Shown: positions 43,593 to 51,530 of the stretch, in pieces
Layout of the letters: every line of letters starts with the position of its first letter
Numbering within the stretch: the stretch's first letter is position 1
Source of the DNA: JADLAT01 sp964348795
GTDB taxonomy: Bacteria > Pseudomonadota > Alphaproteobacteria > Micavibrionales > Micavibrionaceae
Reading direction: 5' to 3'
DNA: 64,000 bases
Assembly: GCA_964348795.1 (NCBI GenBank)
Contig: CAYGDY010000001.1
Span: forward strand, 62,001 to 126,000
Notes under the pieces: generated by a model
What the model was told of the DNA's origin: nothing
The model's database searches: none
What the model saw: only the letters and a program-made list of their open reading frames with translations
Position numbers and translations under genes: made by a program

Positions 43593-45311
43593 GTGAAACG
43601 GCTTGTCACGATCTATTTGAGACCCTATGCGGGCCTGCTCGGGCTGGCCTTGTTTTTTATGCTGATCTCCGCCGCCGCGACGGGCGGGATTGCGCAGATG
43701 ATGCAACCGGTTCTGGACGATGTGCTCAATGGCAAGAAAACGGATCTGATTGTGCCCACGGGCGTGATGATCTTTGGCACGTTTCTGGCACGGGGACTTT
43801 CCACTTATATGCACACCGTGCTGATGAACAAGGTCGGCCAGTCTATCGTGGGGGATATTCAAAAAGACCTGTTTTCTCGTTTTCTGGATATGGATCTGGC
43901 GTTTTTTCACGCGCACCCGAGCGGGCAGTTGATCTCCCGCGTGGTGAACGATGTGAATGTGATGCGCATTGCGGTCTCGGACAGCCTGACGGGGCTGGGG
44001 AAAAGCTCCCTGACTCTCCTGTTTCTTGTAGCGGTGATGTTCTATCAGGACTGGAAGCTCTCTTTAGCGGCTTTTGCAATTTTTCCCTTTACGGCGTTTT
44101 TTGTGGCACGGCTGGGGAAAAAGCTCCGGCGGGTGTCCGTGTCGATCCAGAGCGAAATGGGGAATCTTTCGGACCGGCTGTCACAGATTTTTCAGGGCAT
44201 CCGGCAGGTGCAGGCCTACGGCATGGAGGAATACGAGCGCGAACGCACCGGAAAGGCCATCATGCGGGTGCGGAATTTGAATATCAAATCCGTGCGGGTG
44301 GGAAATTTGTCTACGCCTGTGAACGAGATTCTGGTAGGGCTGGTATTTTTCGGCATTATTGTCTATGGCGGGTTCGAGGCCGCAGAAGGACGGATTACAG
44401 CGGGGCAACTGGGCGCGTTTCTGGCGGCCTTTTCTCTGGCGTACGAGCCCATGAAGAAAATGGCCAAGCTGAACAACACCCAGCAGATGGGTCTCGGCGC
44501 CGCAGAACGCGTGTTTGAGATCATGGACACCCCCAGACGCATTCAAAACGCGCCGTCTGCCATCACGCTGGTGGTCCAGCATCCGGATATTGTGTTTCAG
44601 GATGTGATGTTCCAGTACGACTCTGCCGAAATCCGCGCCCTGAACCATATCAGTTTTACCGCGCCGCCGGACAAGGTGACGGCACTGGTAGGGCCATCGG
44701 GCGGTGGGAAAAGCACGGTGATGAATCTCATCCCCCGTTTTTACGATGCGGAGCAGGGGATGGTGCGGATCGCAGGGCATGACACCCGTACGGTGACCCT
44801 CGAATCCCTGCGCGCCCAGATTGCTTTAGTGTCGCAGGATATTACGATTTTCGATGATACGATCGGGGCCAATATTGGTTATGGCCGCCTTGGGGCCTCG
44901 CAAGAGGAAATTGAAAACGCCGCCAGATCTGCCGCCGCGCACGATTTTATCACAGGATTCCCTCAAGGATATGACACGCCTGTGGGTGAGGATGGCGTGA
45001 AGCTCTCCGGCGGACAACGCCAGAGAATCTCCATCGCCCGCGCCATTTTACGGGACGCGCCGATTTTATTACTGGACGAGGCCACCTCGGCACTCGACAA
45101 TGAATCGGAAAAGCTGGTGCAACAGGCGCTGGAAAAACTCCAGAAAGGCCGGACCACCCTTGTGATTGCGCACAGGCTTTCTACGGTGCGTAATGCAGAC
45201 CAGATCCTCGTGATGGATCAGGGGCGCATTGTCGAACGGGGCACGCATACGGATTTGCTTGAGCAACAGGGTTTGTATGCTAGGATGTACAAAACAGGTT
45301 TAAAGGATTGA
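43593..45311 (+). CDS. msbA: MsbA-type ABC exporter (lipid A/LPS flippase)
   Basis: One-chain half transporter, 572 residues: six membrane segments (1-300), then the ATPase with Walker A GPSGGGKSTVMN, signature LSGGQRQRISIARA, Walker B PILLLDEATSALD and the H-loop IAHRLS. It starts at GTG. Homology to lipid A exporters and KDO genes elsewhere in the window suggest LPS export, but a general multidrug/lipid exporter cannot be excluded. Confidence 0.88.
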   Translation: MKRLVTIYLRPYAGLLGLALFFMLISAAATGGIAQMMQPVLDDVLNGKKTDLIVPTGVMIFGTFLARGLSTYMHTVLMNKVGQSIVGDIQKDLFSRFLDMDLAFFHAHPSGQLISRVVNDVNVMRIAVSDSLTGLGKSSLTLLFLVAVMFYQDWKLSLAAFAIFPFTAFFVARLGKKLRRVSVSIQSEMGNLSDRLSQIFQGIRQVQAYGMEEYERERTGKAIMRVRNLNIKSVRVGNLSTPVNEILVGLVFFGIIVYGGFEAAEGRITAGQLGAFLAAFSLAYEPMKKMAKLNNTQQMGLGAAERVFEIMDTPRRIQNAPSAITLVVQHPDIVFQDVMFQYDSAEIRALNHISFTAPPDKVTALVGPSGGGKSTVMNLIPRFYDAEQGMVRIAGHDTRTVTLESLRAQIALVSQDITIFDDTIGANIGYGRLGASQEEIENAARSAAAHDFITGFPQGYDTPVGEDGVKLSGGQRQRISIARAILRDAPILLLDEATSALDNESEKLVQQALEKLQKGRTTLVIAHRLSTVRNADQILVMDQGRIVERGTHTDLLEQQGLYARMYKTGLKD

Positions 45312-45317
45312 ATACCC

Positions 45318-45788
45318 ATGCCATGCCACGCCGCTCTTGTCCAAAAAATTTTAACGCTCTCTCCCGAAATGGAAATTGAAAAGGCCCTTGAGGAAATGAA
45401 GAACAGGGATCTCGAATGTGTGCCCGTTGTGGGGCCTGATGGCGTGCTGGAAGGGGCGTTTTCGATTCAAGGATTGATGCGCAATCTCCTGCCTGTCTCT
45501 GTGGCAACAGCGGATGGCCTGCATCTGGATATCACAGTGCGGGCCGCCCCTGGTGTGGCAAAGCGCCTGAAAAAGGTTTTGCCTTTGCCCGTGCGGGACC
45601 TGATGGACCGGACGGTGGCTGTGGTGTATCCGCAGACACCTTTGTGGGAGGGGCTGAATGTTCTTCTGATGCAACAGGGCGCCCCCGTATTTGTGGTCGA
45701 AGGGGAAAACAGGCGCTTTATCGGCATGATGACGGCGGCCTCTGCCATGGCGGAACTCAAAAGAATGCATGACGGGGGAGAACCTTGA
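45318..45788 (+). CDS. CBS-domain protein
   Basis: 156 residues with two CBS motifs: ILTLSPEMEIEKALEEMKNRDLECVPVV at the start and VVYPQTPLWEGLNVLLMQQGAPVFVVE in the second half. CBS pairs bind adenine nucleotides and sense energy state. Six bases behind msbA and overlapping the DUF192 gene by one base, so it belongs to this operon. Target unknown. Confidence 0.8.
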   Translation: MPCHAALVQKILTLSPEMEIEKALEEMKNRDLECVPVVGPDGVLEGAFSIQGLMRNLLPVSVATADGLHLDITVRAAPGVAKRLKKVLPLPVRDLMDRTVAVVYPQTPLWEGLNVLLMQQGAPVFVVEGENRRFIGMMTAASAMAELKRMHDGGEP

Positions 45789-46342
45789 TGCGCAATCGCT
45801 TCGTGTACAAAGCAATTGTGTTTCTCGCAGGGCTGGTGTTTCTGGGGCTGGGATTGTCCGGCGCACAGGCCAAGAGAGTCATAGCGCCGTCTTGTGTATC
45901 TCCGCAAATGCAAAAACCCATTCCACCGGAAGTCGAACCTTTTGCGTGCGAGCGGCTTTCCATACGGATCAAGGGTGGAGATGATCACTTCTTCAACGTG
46001 GAGCTGGCCGTCACGGACCACCAGCAGGAATATGGTCTGATGAACCGTACCCGCTTGCCCGAGGATTACGGGATGTTGTTTGTCTTCCCCGAGGCGGGGC
46101 GCCGGATTTTCTGGATGAAAGATACGCTCGTACCGCTTGATATGCTGTTCATTTCCGCTGACGGCACGATTAACCACATCCACCCCGATGCAAAACCTCG
46201 GGATTTGACCTCTATCAGGTCTGAAACGCCTTCCATGGCGGTGCTGGAGCTCAAAGGCGGGGGGGCAAAACGGCAAAATATTCAGGTGGGGGATCAGGTG
46301 GTTTACAAAGCGTTTGCCCCTCAGTCGTTTCACGCGCCTTGA
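45788..46342 (+). CDS. DUF192 family exported protein
   Basis: 184 residues; signal peptide 1-29 ending SGAQA. The DUF192 core is seen in YGLMNRTRLPEDYGMLFVFPE and FWMKDTLVPLDMLFI. Function of the family is unknown. The ATG shares its A with the CBS stop (TGATG), so translation is coupled. In alphaproteobacteria it is often found near tRNA-Pro and the NDUFS4-like gene, as here. Confidence 0.88.
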   Translation: MRNRFVYKAIVFLAGLVFLGLGLSGAQAKRVIAPSCVSPQMQKPIPPEVEPFACERLSIRIKGGDDHFFNVELAVTDHQQEYGLMNRTRLPEDYGMLFVFPEAGRRIFWMKDTLVPLDMLFISADGTINHIHPDAKPRDLTSIRSETPSMAVLELKGGGAKRQNIQVGDQVVYKAFAPQSFHAP

Positions 46343-46381
46343 AAAAAACATATGATTTGATATTTTCTTTGCGCAAGAGGC

Positions 46382-46410
46382 TTGCCCTTCCGGAAGCCTT
46401 GGTGTATTAC
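46382..46410 (+). promoter_or_regulatory. Promoter of tRNA-Pro
   Basis: TTGCCC and TATTAC with exactly 17 bases between; the -10 box ends 17 bases before the tRNA. Good sigma-70 layout. Confidence 0.6.
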
Positions 46411-46427
46411 AACCCATCGAAATGAGA

Positions 46428-46504
46428 CGGAGCGTAGCGCAGTCTGGTAGCGCATCTGCTTTGGGAGCAGAGGGCCGGGGGTTCGAATCCCTCCGCTCCG
46501 ACCA
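46428..46504 (+). tRNA. tRNA-Pro (anticodon TGG)
   Basis: 77 bases with encoded CCA. Acceptor CGGAGCG pairs with CGCTCCG; CTGCT-TTGGGAG-CAG arm gives anticodon TGG. T arm CCGGGGG-TTCGAAT-CCCTC closes as usual. Confidence 0.95.
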
Positions 46505-46603
46505 TTTTTCAACTTTCCTCTCTTTATGGTGCAACACCTCTCTGGAAAGGGCCCCTGTTTTCGGGTAATATATCTCTCGATGCCTTTTTTGAATGGATAT
46601 CCC

Positions 46604-46921
46604 ATGTTTGAAGCCCGTATTTACAAGCCCGCAAAAAATGCCATGCAATCGGGACGCGCCAAGACCGATTTGTGGGTTCTGGAATATGAAAGCGAGGCAG
46701 AAAAAAGGCCGGAGCCCGTGATGGGCTGGACCTCTGCCGGTGATACGCTGGGGCAGGTGCGCCTGAAATTCCCTACGGCGGAGGCCGCCGTGCAGTACGC
46801 GCAGGCGCATGGCATCGCCTTTACCCTCAGCCAAGGACATGAGCGGAAAATCAAGCCCCGCAACTATGTCGACAATTTCAAATATGTCCCGCCCGACAAA
46901 AAAAAGTCAAAAAATGCGTGA
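46604..46921 (+). CDS. NDUFS4-like complex I accessory subunit
   Basis: 105 residues. MFEARIYKPAKNAMQSG and the later YVDNFKYVPP match the ETC complex I subunit conserved region, the bacterial counterpart of mitochondrial NDUFS4/18-kDa subunit, restricted largely to alphaproteobacteria. The ATG at 46604 is preferred to an upstream in-frame extension. Sits between tRNA-Pro and tRNA-Arg, away from the nuo genes. Confidence 0.88.
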   Translation: MFEARIYKPAKNAMQSGRAKTDLWVLEYESEAEKRPEPVMGWTSAGDTLGQVRLKFPTAEAAVQYAQAHGIAFTLSQGHERKIKPRNYVDNFKYVPPDKKKSKNA

Positions 46922-46986
46922 CGCAGGGCCTATCATTTGCTACGACAGCGCTATATTCTTTGTTTGTATTGTACCCGCGAACGAAC

Positions 46987-47063
<77 letters not shown>

Positions 47064-47171
47064 TTTATTTCAATGTGTTAGTGGTTTTTCAAAATCAATA
47101 AAGTACTTTGGATACTACCAGAATACTATCAGCGAAATTTAAATCTTGGGGCTGTCCGTGTCCTCGAAGTG

Positions 47172-47342
47172 CTACAAATGTTTATATGTCAAGTATTCCT
47201 CATGCTTTCCTTTGTCGTACTTGATGGATGAATACGGATTCTTCGTTATTTGATAATATGCTGTCTTTTTGTATTTCTTATCTTCATAAACAATGTAGCC
47301 TACAACACCAGCAACGATGATAATTACGAGTAAGGCTTCCAT
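47172..47342 (-). CDS. Short single-span membrane ORF behind fic
   Basis: 56 residues; residues 3-19 (ALLVIIIVAGVVGYIVY) form one membrane helix, followed by a basic tail ending DKGKHEEYLTYKHL. AGGGA lies nine bases ahead, and it starts 11 bases behind the fic stop, so both are probably co-transcribed. The tail is reminiscent of the stretch leading into NERD nuclease domains, so this may be the stump of a longer gene cut at the tRNA side. That reading is tentative. Confidence 0.5.
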   Translation of the reverse strand: MEALLVIIIVAGVVGYIVYEDKKYKKTAYYQITKNPYSSIKYDKGKHEEYLTYKHL

Positions 47343-47353
47343 CTTATTTGTCC

Positions 47354-48895
47354 CTAATCGAAAATCTCACCATAAATAGCCTCGATATATTCAATTTCTT
47401 TTTCTTTCAGCGCGGAAAATTCTTTCTCCCTTGCCCGCTTGGAAAGGTTACCGTTATTTTGCTTCAGGAAATTGAACAGCAAATCAACTGTCGAAGCTGG
47501 CATTTCAATCAAGGCTTCGATCTTGGCTTTGAACTGGTCATAGCGCCGCAGAAATTCAATCTCTTGCGGCAAATCAACATCAATCGTTTGTTCAACGCAT
47601 GAGTATAAAAACTCAACATGCGGCGTAGCATCAAAATAGCGGTAAAAATCGCCCGTATCATTCAGGACGCGGACGTTCATTTTCTCGGTTGGCTCCCATT
47701 CGATCAGGGGAAGCAACCGTTTGGAATAATTTTCCAAAACTTCGCGGTATTCGTCTATGTGCTCTAAAATGGCGGCGGATACGGGAAAGACGACTCCGGG
47801 CGGGTTGAAGCCACGCTCGGACAGAACGTGATGGATAAGATAGCGATGAATCCGACCATTCCCATCCTCAAACGGGTGAATATACACGAACCCGAAGGCC
47901 AGAACGCTTGCGGCCATAACGGAATCCAGTTTGGCCGCGCACTGGTTGTCAAAATCGATCATGCCTTGAACAAGGCTTGATAAATCCTCATGCCTTGCGC
48001 TGATATGCTCAGGCAGGGGTAAACGGCTCCCCTGCTCATGCTCTCCCACGAACCCGCCTTCCGTGCGAAGGCCCATTTTAATAAAGCGATCATCGTTACC
48101 AATAACGATTTTCTGCAAGCGTAGGAGTTCTTGCAGATCAAGGGGCTGTTTTCCAGCTTCGCCAATCGCCCTGCCCCAACGCTGAATACGGTCTTGCGGC
48201 GGAGATTCCCCTTCAATCGCATAAGAGGATTTTGAATCTTTCAGCAGTAAAAACGCCGCCGTTCTCGCCAGAATATCGGCGGATATATTGCAGACCGCTT
48301 TTTGCGCCCGACCAGCCAGATTTTTCTCGATATAAGCTTCAATCCCCGATGTGCGAAACACCAAGGGACAGAAATCCCGTGTCCCCGGAAGGTTGTTTTT
48401 AACCCTGTGCCGTGTGGAGTTTTTACCCTCCCCTGCATATTGCTGTTTTTCGTCCAGCACTTCTGCATAAGAACCTGTCTTGGCATCAGGCAGATCAAGC
48501 CGCTTATCCAGTAGCCATTCGTACAAAAACCAGATGCGGCGCATATAGGCGCTGGTGGGTTTGTCCGCAATCATGGCCGCAATCTCTTTTGGACAGACAG
48601 CCTCAAAAAGCCTTTTCAGAATGGCCAAATCCAGACCTTCATATTTCAGGGCAAAAACGAGATGCCCCTCCAAGGTTGCATTCGGCATATGGCGGGGCGT
48701 AAAAATACGCCACCCGTCTTTTTCAAAAATGCTGTGACGTGTGCCGATAGCCGATAAAATCCGAGGCAGAGGAACAGAAAGTTTATAGGCGTGTATCAGG
48801 GCGGCATAACCGACAGGAATCGCAACCTCTGGCAGCCGCTTTTCCTGAAAAACGGTTACAGCTTCCGAAAAATACTGACTTTCCTTATCCGGCAT
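47354..48895 (-). CDS. Fic family protein (AMPylase-type), class II
   Basis: 513 residues. The catalytic loop HPFEDGNGR at 340-348 is complete, including the active His. An inhibitory motif of the S/T-x3-E-G/N type is at 224-229 (SYAIEG), ahead of the Fic core, as in class II self-inhibited Fic proteins. The N-terminal 200 residues are of unknown fold. Fic proteins usually attach AMP to proteins. The gene begins inside a 50-bp-period repeat and has no clear ribosome site. It is A+T-richer than core genes and lies in the island behind tRNA-Arg. No antitoxin FicA-like gene was found. Confidence 0.9.
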   Translation of the reverse strand: MPDKESQYFSEAVTVFQEKRLPEVAIPVGYAALIHAYKLSVPLPRILSAIGTRHSIFEKDGWRIFTPRHMPNATLEGHLVFALKYEGLDLAILKRLFEAVCPKEIAAMIADKPTSAYMRRIWFLYEWLLDKRLDLPDAKTGSYAEVLDEKQQYAGEGKNSTRHRVKNNLPGTRDFCPLVFRTSGIEAYIEKNLAGRAQKAVCNISADILARTAAFLLLKDSKSSYAIEGESPPQDRIQRWGRAIGEAGKQPLDLQELLRLQKIVIGNDDRFIKMGLRTEGGFVGEHEQGSRLPLPEHISARHEDLSSLVQGMIDFDNQCAAKLDSVMAASVLAFGFVYIHPFEDGNGRIHRYLIHHVLSERGFNPPGVVFPVSAAILEHIDEYREVLENYSKRLLPLIEWEPTEKMNVRVLNDTGDFYRYFDATPHVEFLYSCVEQTIDVDLPQEIEFLRRYDQFKAKIEALIEMPASTVDLLFNFLKQNNGNLSKRAREKEFSALKEKEIEYIEAIYGEIFD

Positions 48896-49012
48896 GAAAA
48901 ACGCTTACTTTCTATGAATTTTAATTACAAAAGTCAATCTAACATGAAAAACGCTTACTTTCTATGAATTTTAATTATAAAATGGCACTCTTTGTGAAAA
49001 ATGATTACTTTA
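48893..49012. repeat. Three direct repeats with 50-bp period upstream of fic
   Basis: Copy 1 (48893-48932) and copy 2 (48943-48982) are 40 bases long with one mismatch; copy 3 (48993-49012) keeps only the first part. Core on the fic strand: AAAGTAA-N3-TTTTTCA. Copy 1 contains the fic start codon. TTGACT lies between copies 1 and 2 on the fic strand and could be a -35 box. The arrangement looks like an operator array for fic. Confidence 0.75.
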
Positions 49013-49132
49013 GGTGGGAACTTAAAAAAACCTCTATATCCACACCGAGAATCCTTATACATTAGGGATAACAGGTTCGAGAAAACATCTATTTCCGTAG
49101 CCTAGTCTTAATCCTCCAGAGCTATCCTGAAA

Positions 49133-49300
49133 GACGAACGCACCGGAGCCATGCACCGCTACGAAAAGCGCAAAGGGGTCAAGAGCGCTTTTATACTCGC
49201 ACCGCATGGCGTCCCTGAAAAATTCCTCACCCGTGCCTTTTTGTGGAATGCGGCAGAGGCCAGCGAAACCCGTAAAAATTCCCGCGTGGCGCGGGAGGTT
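49133..49300 (+). pseudogene. MobA/MobL-type relaxase fragment
   Basis: The plus-strand frame around the ATG at 49151 reads DERTGAMHRYEKRKGV, then SAFILAPHGVP and ETRKNSRVAREV, the conserved N-terminal region of MobA/MobL (TraA-like) relaxases of mobilisable plasmids and elements. Neither the true N-terminus nor the helicase/C-terminal part is present. The homology stops at about 49300, where integrase sequence begins on the other strand. Confidence 0.7.
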
Positions 49301-49489
49301 ATAGGCGGAGCGGATTTTATCGTCATCCTCATGCGCCAGTTGCCGCTCTATCACATCGGGCGGATATTGCCGTTCATTCAAGATCGTGCTGGCAAGGGTT
49401 CTGAAACCGTGCCCCGTCATACGGTTTTGATACCCCATGCGGCGCAAAGCCATAAGCACCGTGCCATTACTGATATGCTTTGACGCGCT
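49286..49489 (-). pseudogene. Tyrosine integrase fragment (P4 type, C-terminal)
   Basis: The minus strand reads ALRRMGYQNRMTGHGFRTLAS and then NERQYPPDVIERQLAHEDDDKIRSAYN, the catalytic HxxR region and following helix of tyrosine recombinases that use tRNA genes. The N-terminal two thirds and the catalytic tyrosine are missing; after AYN the frame enters unrelated sequence. A relic of the element that used tRNA-Arg. Confidence 0.78.
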
Positions 49490-49514
49490 GGCGGGGCTGT
49501 GAAAGACGTGTTCT

Positions 49515-49667
49515 TTAATAAACTGACTGAAGTTCAATCAGAAGGCCGGTGGCATGTTCTCCAATCATATAGGCCCCGCCGCTTTTATTTTCTGTATCAA
49601 ATAGCGCCTCAAACCACTTTCGTCTTTGATTCCATACGTTCTCTGATGGGTACTCTAATTGATCCAT
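49515..49667 (-). CDS. Small ORF next to the integrase relic
   Basis: 50 residues (MDQLEYPSENVWNQRRKWFE...LLIELQSVY), intact from ATG to TAA. Codon pattern looks coding and a similar length gene often stands near integrases, but no family can be named. The end overlaps the open frame in which the integrase relic lies, so it may be cut short by the same junction. Confidence 0.4.
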   Translation of the reverse strand: MDQLEYPSENVWNQRRKWFEALFDTENKSGGAYMIGEHATGLLIELQSVY

Positions 49668-49820
49668 AACTGCTTTCCATCCAATTTATATACGCAAATA
49701 TGTACATGTTTTTTCTGGATCGCAACACATCGGCTTGGATGGCGCTGGACAGAAATGGATCGAAATCCTTATGTTTTCAGGGGTTTTTTGGATTTCTTTG
49801 GACGGCAAAAAACAAGGAAA

Positions 49821-49910
49821 TGGCGGAGGAGGTGAGATTCGAACTCACGGAAGGCTCGCACCTTCGCCGGTTTTCAAGACCGGTGCATTCAACCGCTCTG
49901 CCACTCCTCC
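49821..49910 (-). tRNA. tRNA-Ser (anticodon TGA)
   Basis: 90 bases with encoded CCA. Acceptor GGAGGAG pairs with CTCCTCC; loop CTTGAAA between CCGGT and ACCGG gives anticodon TGA. The long variable arm GCGAAGGTGCGAGCCTTCC-type stem is that of a class II tRNA. Confidence 0.95.
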
Positions 49911-50100
49911 GCAATCGTTAACCATTCCAGACGGAGCGGTTGACAGCTTTTTATGTTGGCTTACGCCAACGGGCGCTTGGGATTGCCGTCCCGCTTCAAA
50001 AACACTGTGGTTTAAAACAAGATGTGCATTGCAAGCCCCTCACTTTTTAGCGATATTCGAGGGGGTGTGTCTAGCCCCTAAATGTCACAAGGGCATAAAA

Positions 50101-51516
50101 ATGCTGATACAGTTTGCTTTGGGAACAGTTTTGATTTGTCTGACGGTGTTGATCCATGCCTTTGTGCTGGATCGCCTCATTCGCTTTATGGAAGGGTGGG
50201 GCGCACGCCTTTTCCGGATGTTCCGTCTTTTGTGGAAGGTCCCGATGCTGATGACGGCGGTGCTGGGGGTGTTTTGTTCCCATATTGTGCAGATCTGGAT
50301 CTGGGCAGGGGTGTACCTGTTTGTTAGGGCCTTGCCCGATTTTGAAACGGCGTTGTATTTTTCGACCGTGACCTTCACCACTGTGGGATTTGGGGATATT
50401 GTGCTGGACAAGAGCTGGCGGCTGATGAGTGCCTTTCAGGCCGCCAACGGGTTTATTCTGTTCGGATGCAGTACGGCATTTGTTTTCGAGGTGCTCTCGA
50501 AGCTTTACGAGCGCGAGACCGGACCTAAAAACGCGGAAGGTTCCGTTATGAGGGGGCATCGCTTTTTTGTTGTATGTCTGGTGTTTTTTCTGTGTGTTTC
50601 TCCTGCCGCCTATGCGGATTTTCAAGGATGGCTGAAAGATTTGAAACATGAGGCCCGCCTGAAGGGGGTGTCTGACAGAACACTTTCGGATGCGTTGGAT
50701 GGAGTCTCTTTCTTGTCCCGCGTGGTAGAGCTGGACCGCAAACAACCTGAGGGCCGGATGTCCTTTCGGCAATATTATGAGAACGTTATCACACCGGAAC
50801 GGGTTTCCACCGGACGCGCCATGTATCAAGCCCACAGGACATTGCTGGAGGAGATCGGGCAGGCATATGGTGTGGCGCCCGAGTTTATCGTAGCACTCTG
50901 GGGAATCGAAACCAGTTATGGGCGCAATACGGGGGGATTTGATGTTGTGCCTGCATTGGCTACGCTCGCATATGATGGACGGCGACCGGAATTTTTCAGA
51001 GCCGAGCTGATACAGGCCTTGAAAATTATAGATTCCGGGCATATTTCCGCAGACAGGATGCAGGGCTCCTGGGCGGGGGCTATGGGACAAAACCAGTTTA
51101 TGCCCTCAAGTTTTCAGAACTTTGCCGTGGATGGAAACGGCGATGGGCGGCGGGATATATGGTCTACTCTGCCGGATGTTTTTGCCTCTACGGCCAATTA
51201 TCTCGCGCGCAGTGGCTGGCAGGAGGACGAGCGGTGGGGACGTCATGTCAGTCTTCCACAGGATTTTTCACAAAATTTTTTGGGATTGGAAACCGAAAAA
51301 ACACTCGGGGAATGGGCGCGTTTGGGCGTGCGGTTTTCAGAAGACCCAGACGGAATACAGAAATTTTCGCGGATGCGGGCTTCTTTGCTTGCGCCGGACG
51401 GGTTGTCTGGTCCAGCCTTTCTGGTATACCGTAACACCCGCGTCATCATGAAGTGGAATAAATCCACGTATTTTGCAACCGCTGTCGGATTGTTGGCCGA
51501 TCAAATTGCCCGCTGA
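50101..51516 (+). CDS. K+-channel-like domain fused to MltB-type lytic transglycosylase
   Basis: 471 residues in one frame. Residues 1-135 are an ion-channel module: membrane segments at about 3-22, 48-76 and 106-133 around a pore helix and the selectivity filter TVGFGD (94-99). Then a second hydrophobic segment (153-172) with signal-peptide character leads into an MltB/SLT domain: catalytic Glu270 in LWGIETSYG, then AMGQNQFMPSSF and WSTLPDVFASTANYLA. An internal ATG at 50548 has GGAAGG seven bases ahead, so free MltB may also be made. AAGGG precedes the first ATG. It is followed by rlpA and dacA, both cell-wall genes. The transglycosylase would lie in the periplasm. Confidence 0.85.
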   Translation: MLIQFALGTVLICLTVLIHAFVLDRLIRFMEGWGARLFRMFRLLWKVPMLMTAVLGVFCSHIVQIWIWAGVYLFVRALPDFETALYFSTVTFTTVGFGDIVLDKSWRLMSAFQAANGFILFGCSTAFVFEVLSKLYERETGPKNAEGSVMRGHRFFVVCLVFFLCVSPAAYADFQGWLKDLKHEARLKGVSDRTLSDALDGVSFLSRVVELDRKQPEGRMSFRQYYENVITPERVSTGRAMYQAHRTLLEEIGQAYGVAPEFIVALWGIETSYGRNTGGFDVVPALATLAYDGRRPEFFRAELIQALKIIDSGHISADRMQGSWAGAMGQNQFMPSSFQNFAVDGNGDGRRDIWSTLPDVFASTANYLARSGWQEDERWGRHVSLPQDFSQNFLGLETEKTLGEWARLGVRFSEDPDGIQKFSRMRASLLAPDGLSGPAFLVYRNTRVIMKWNKSTYFATAVGLLADQIAR

Positions 51517-51530
51517 CGTAACCGGAACAG

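Noticed and set aside
45467..46840. 457-residue minus-strand open frame crossing several genes and tRNA-Pro
   Set aside because: It is antisense to three real genes and a tRNA, which cannot all be coincidence.
48893..49012. CRISPR-like repeat array upstream of fic
   Set aside because: Only three units, 40-base repeats with ten-base gaps, no cas genes; better read as operator copies.
49955..49970. GTTGGC-TTAC-GCCAAC hairpin behind tRNA-Ser
   Set aside because: Perfect stem but no T run on either strand and on the promoter side of the tRNA, so no role could be supported.
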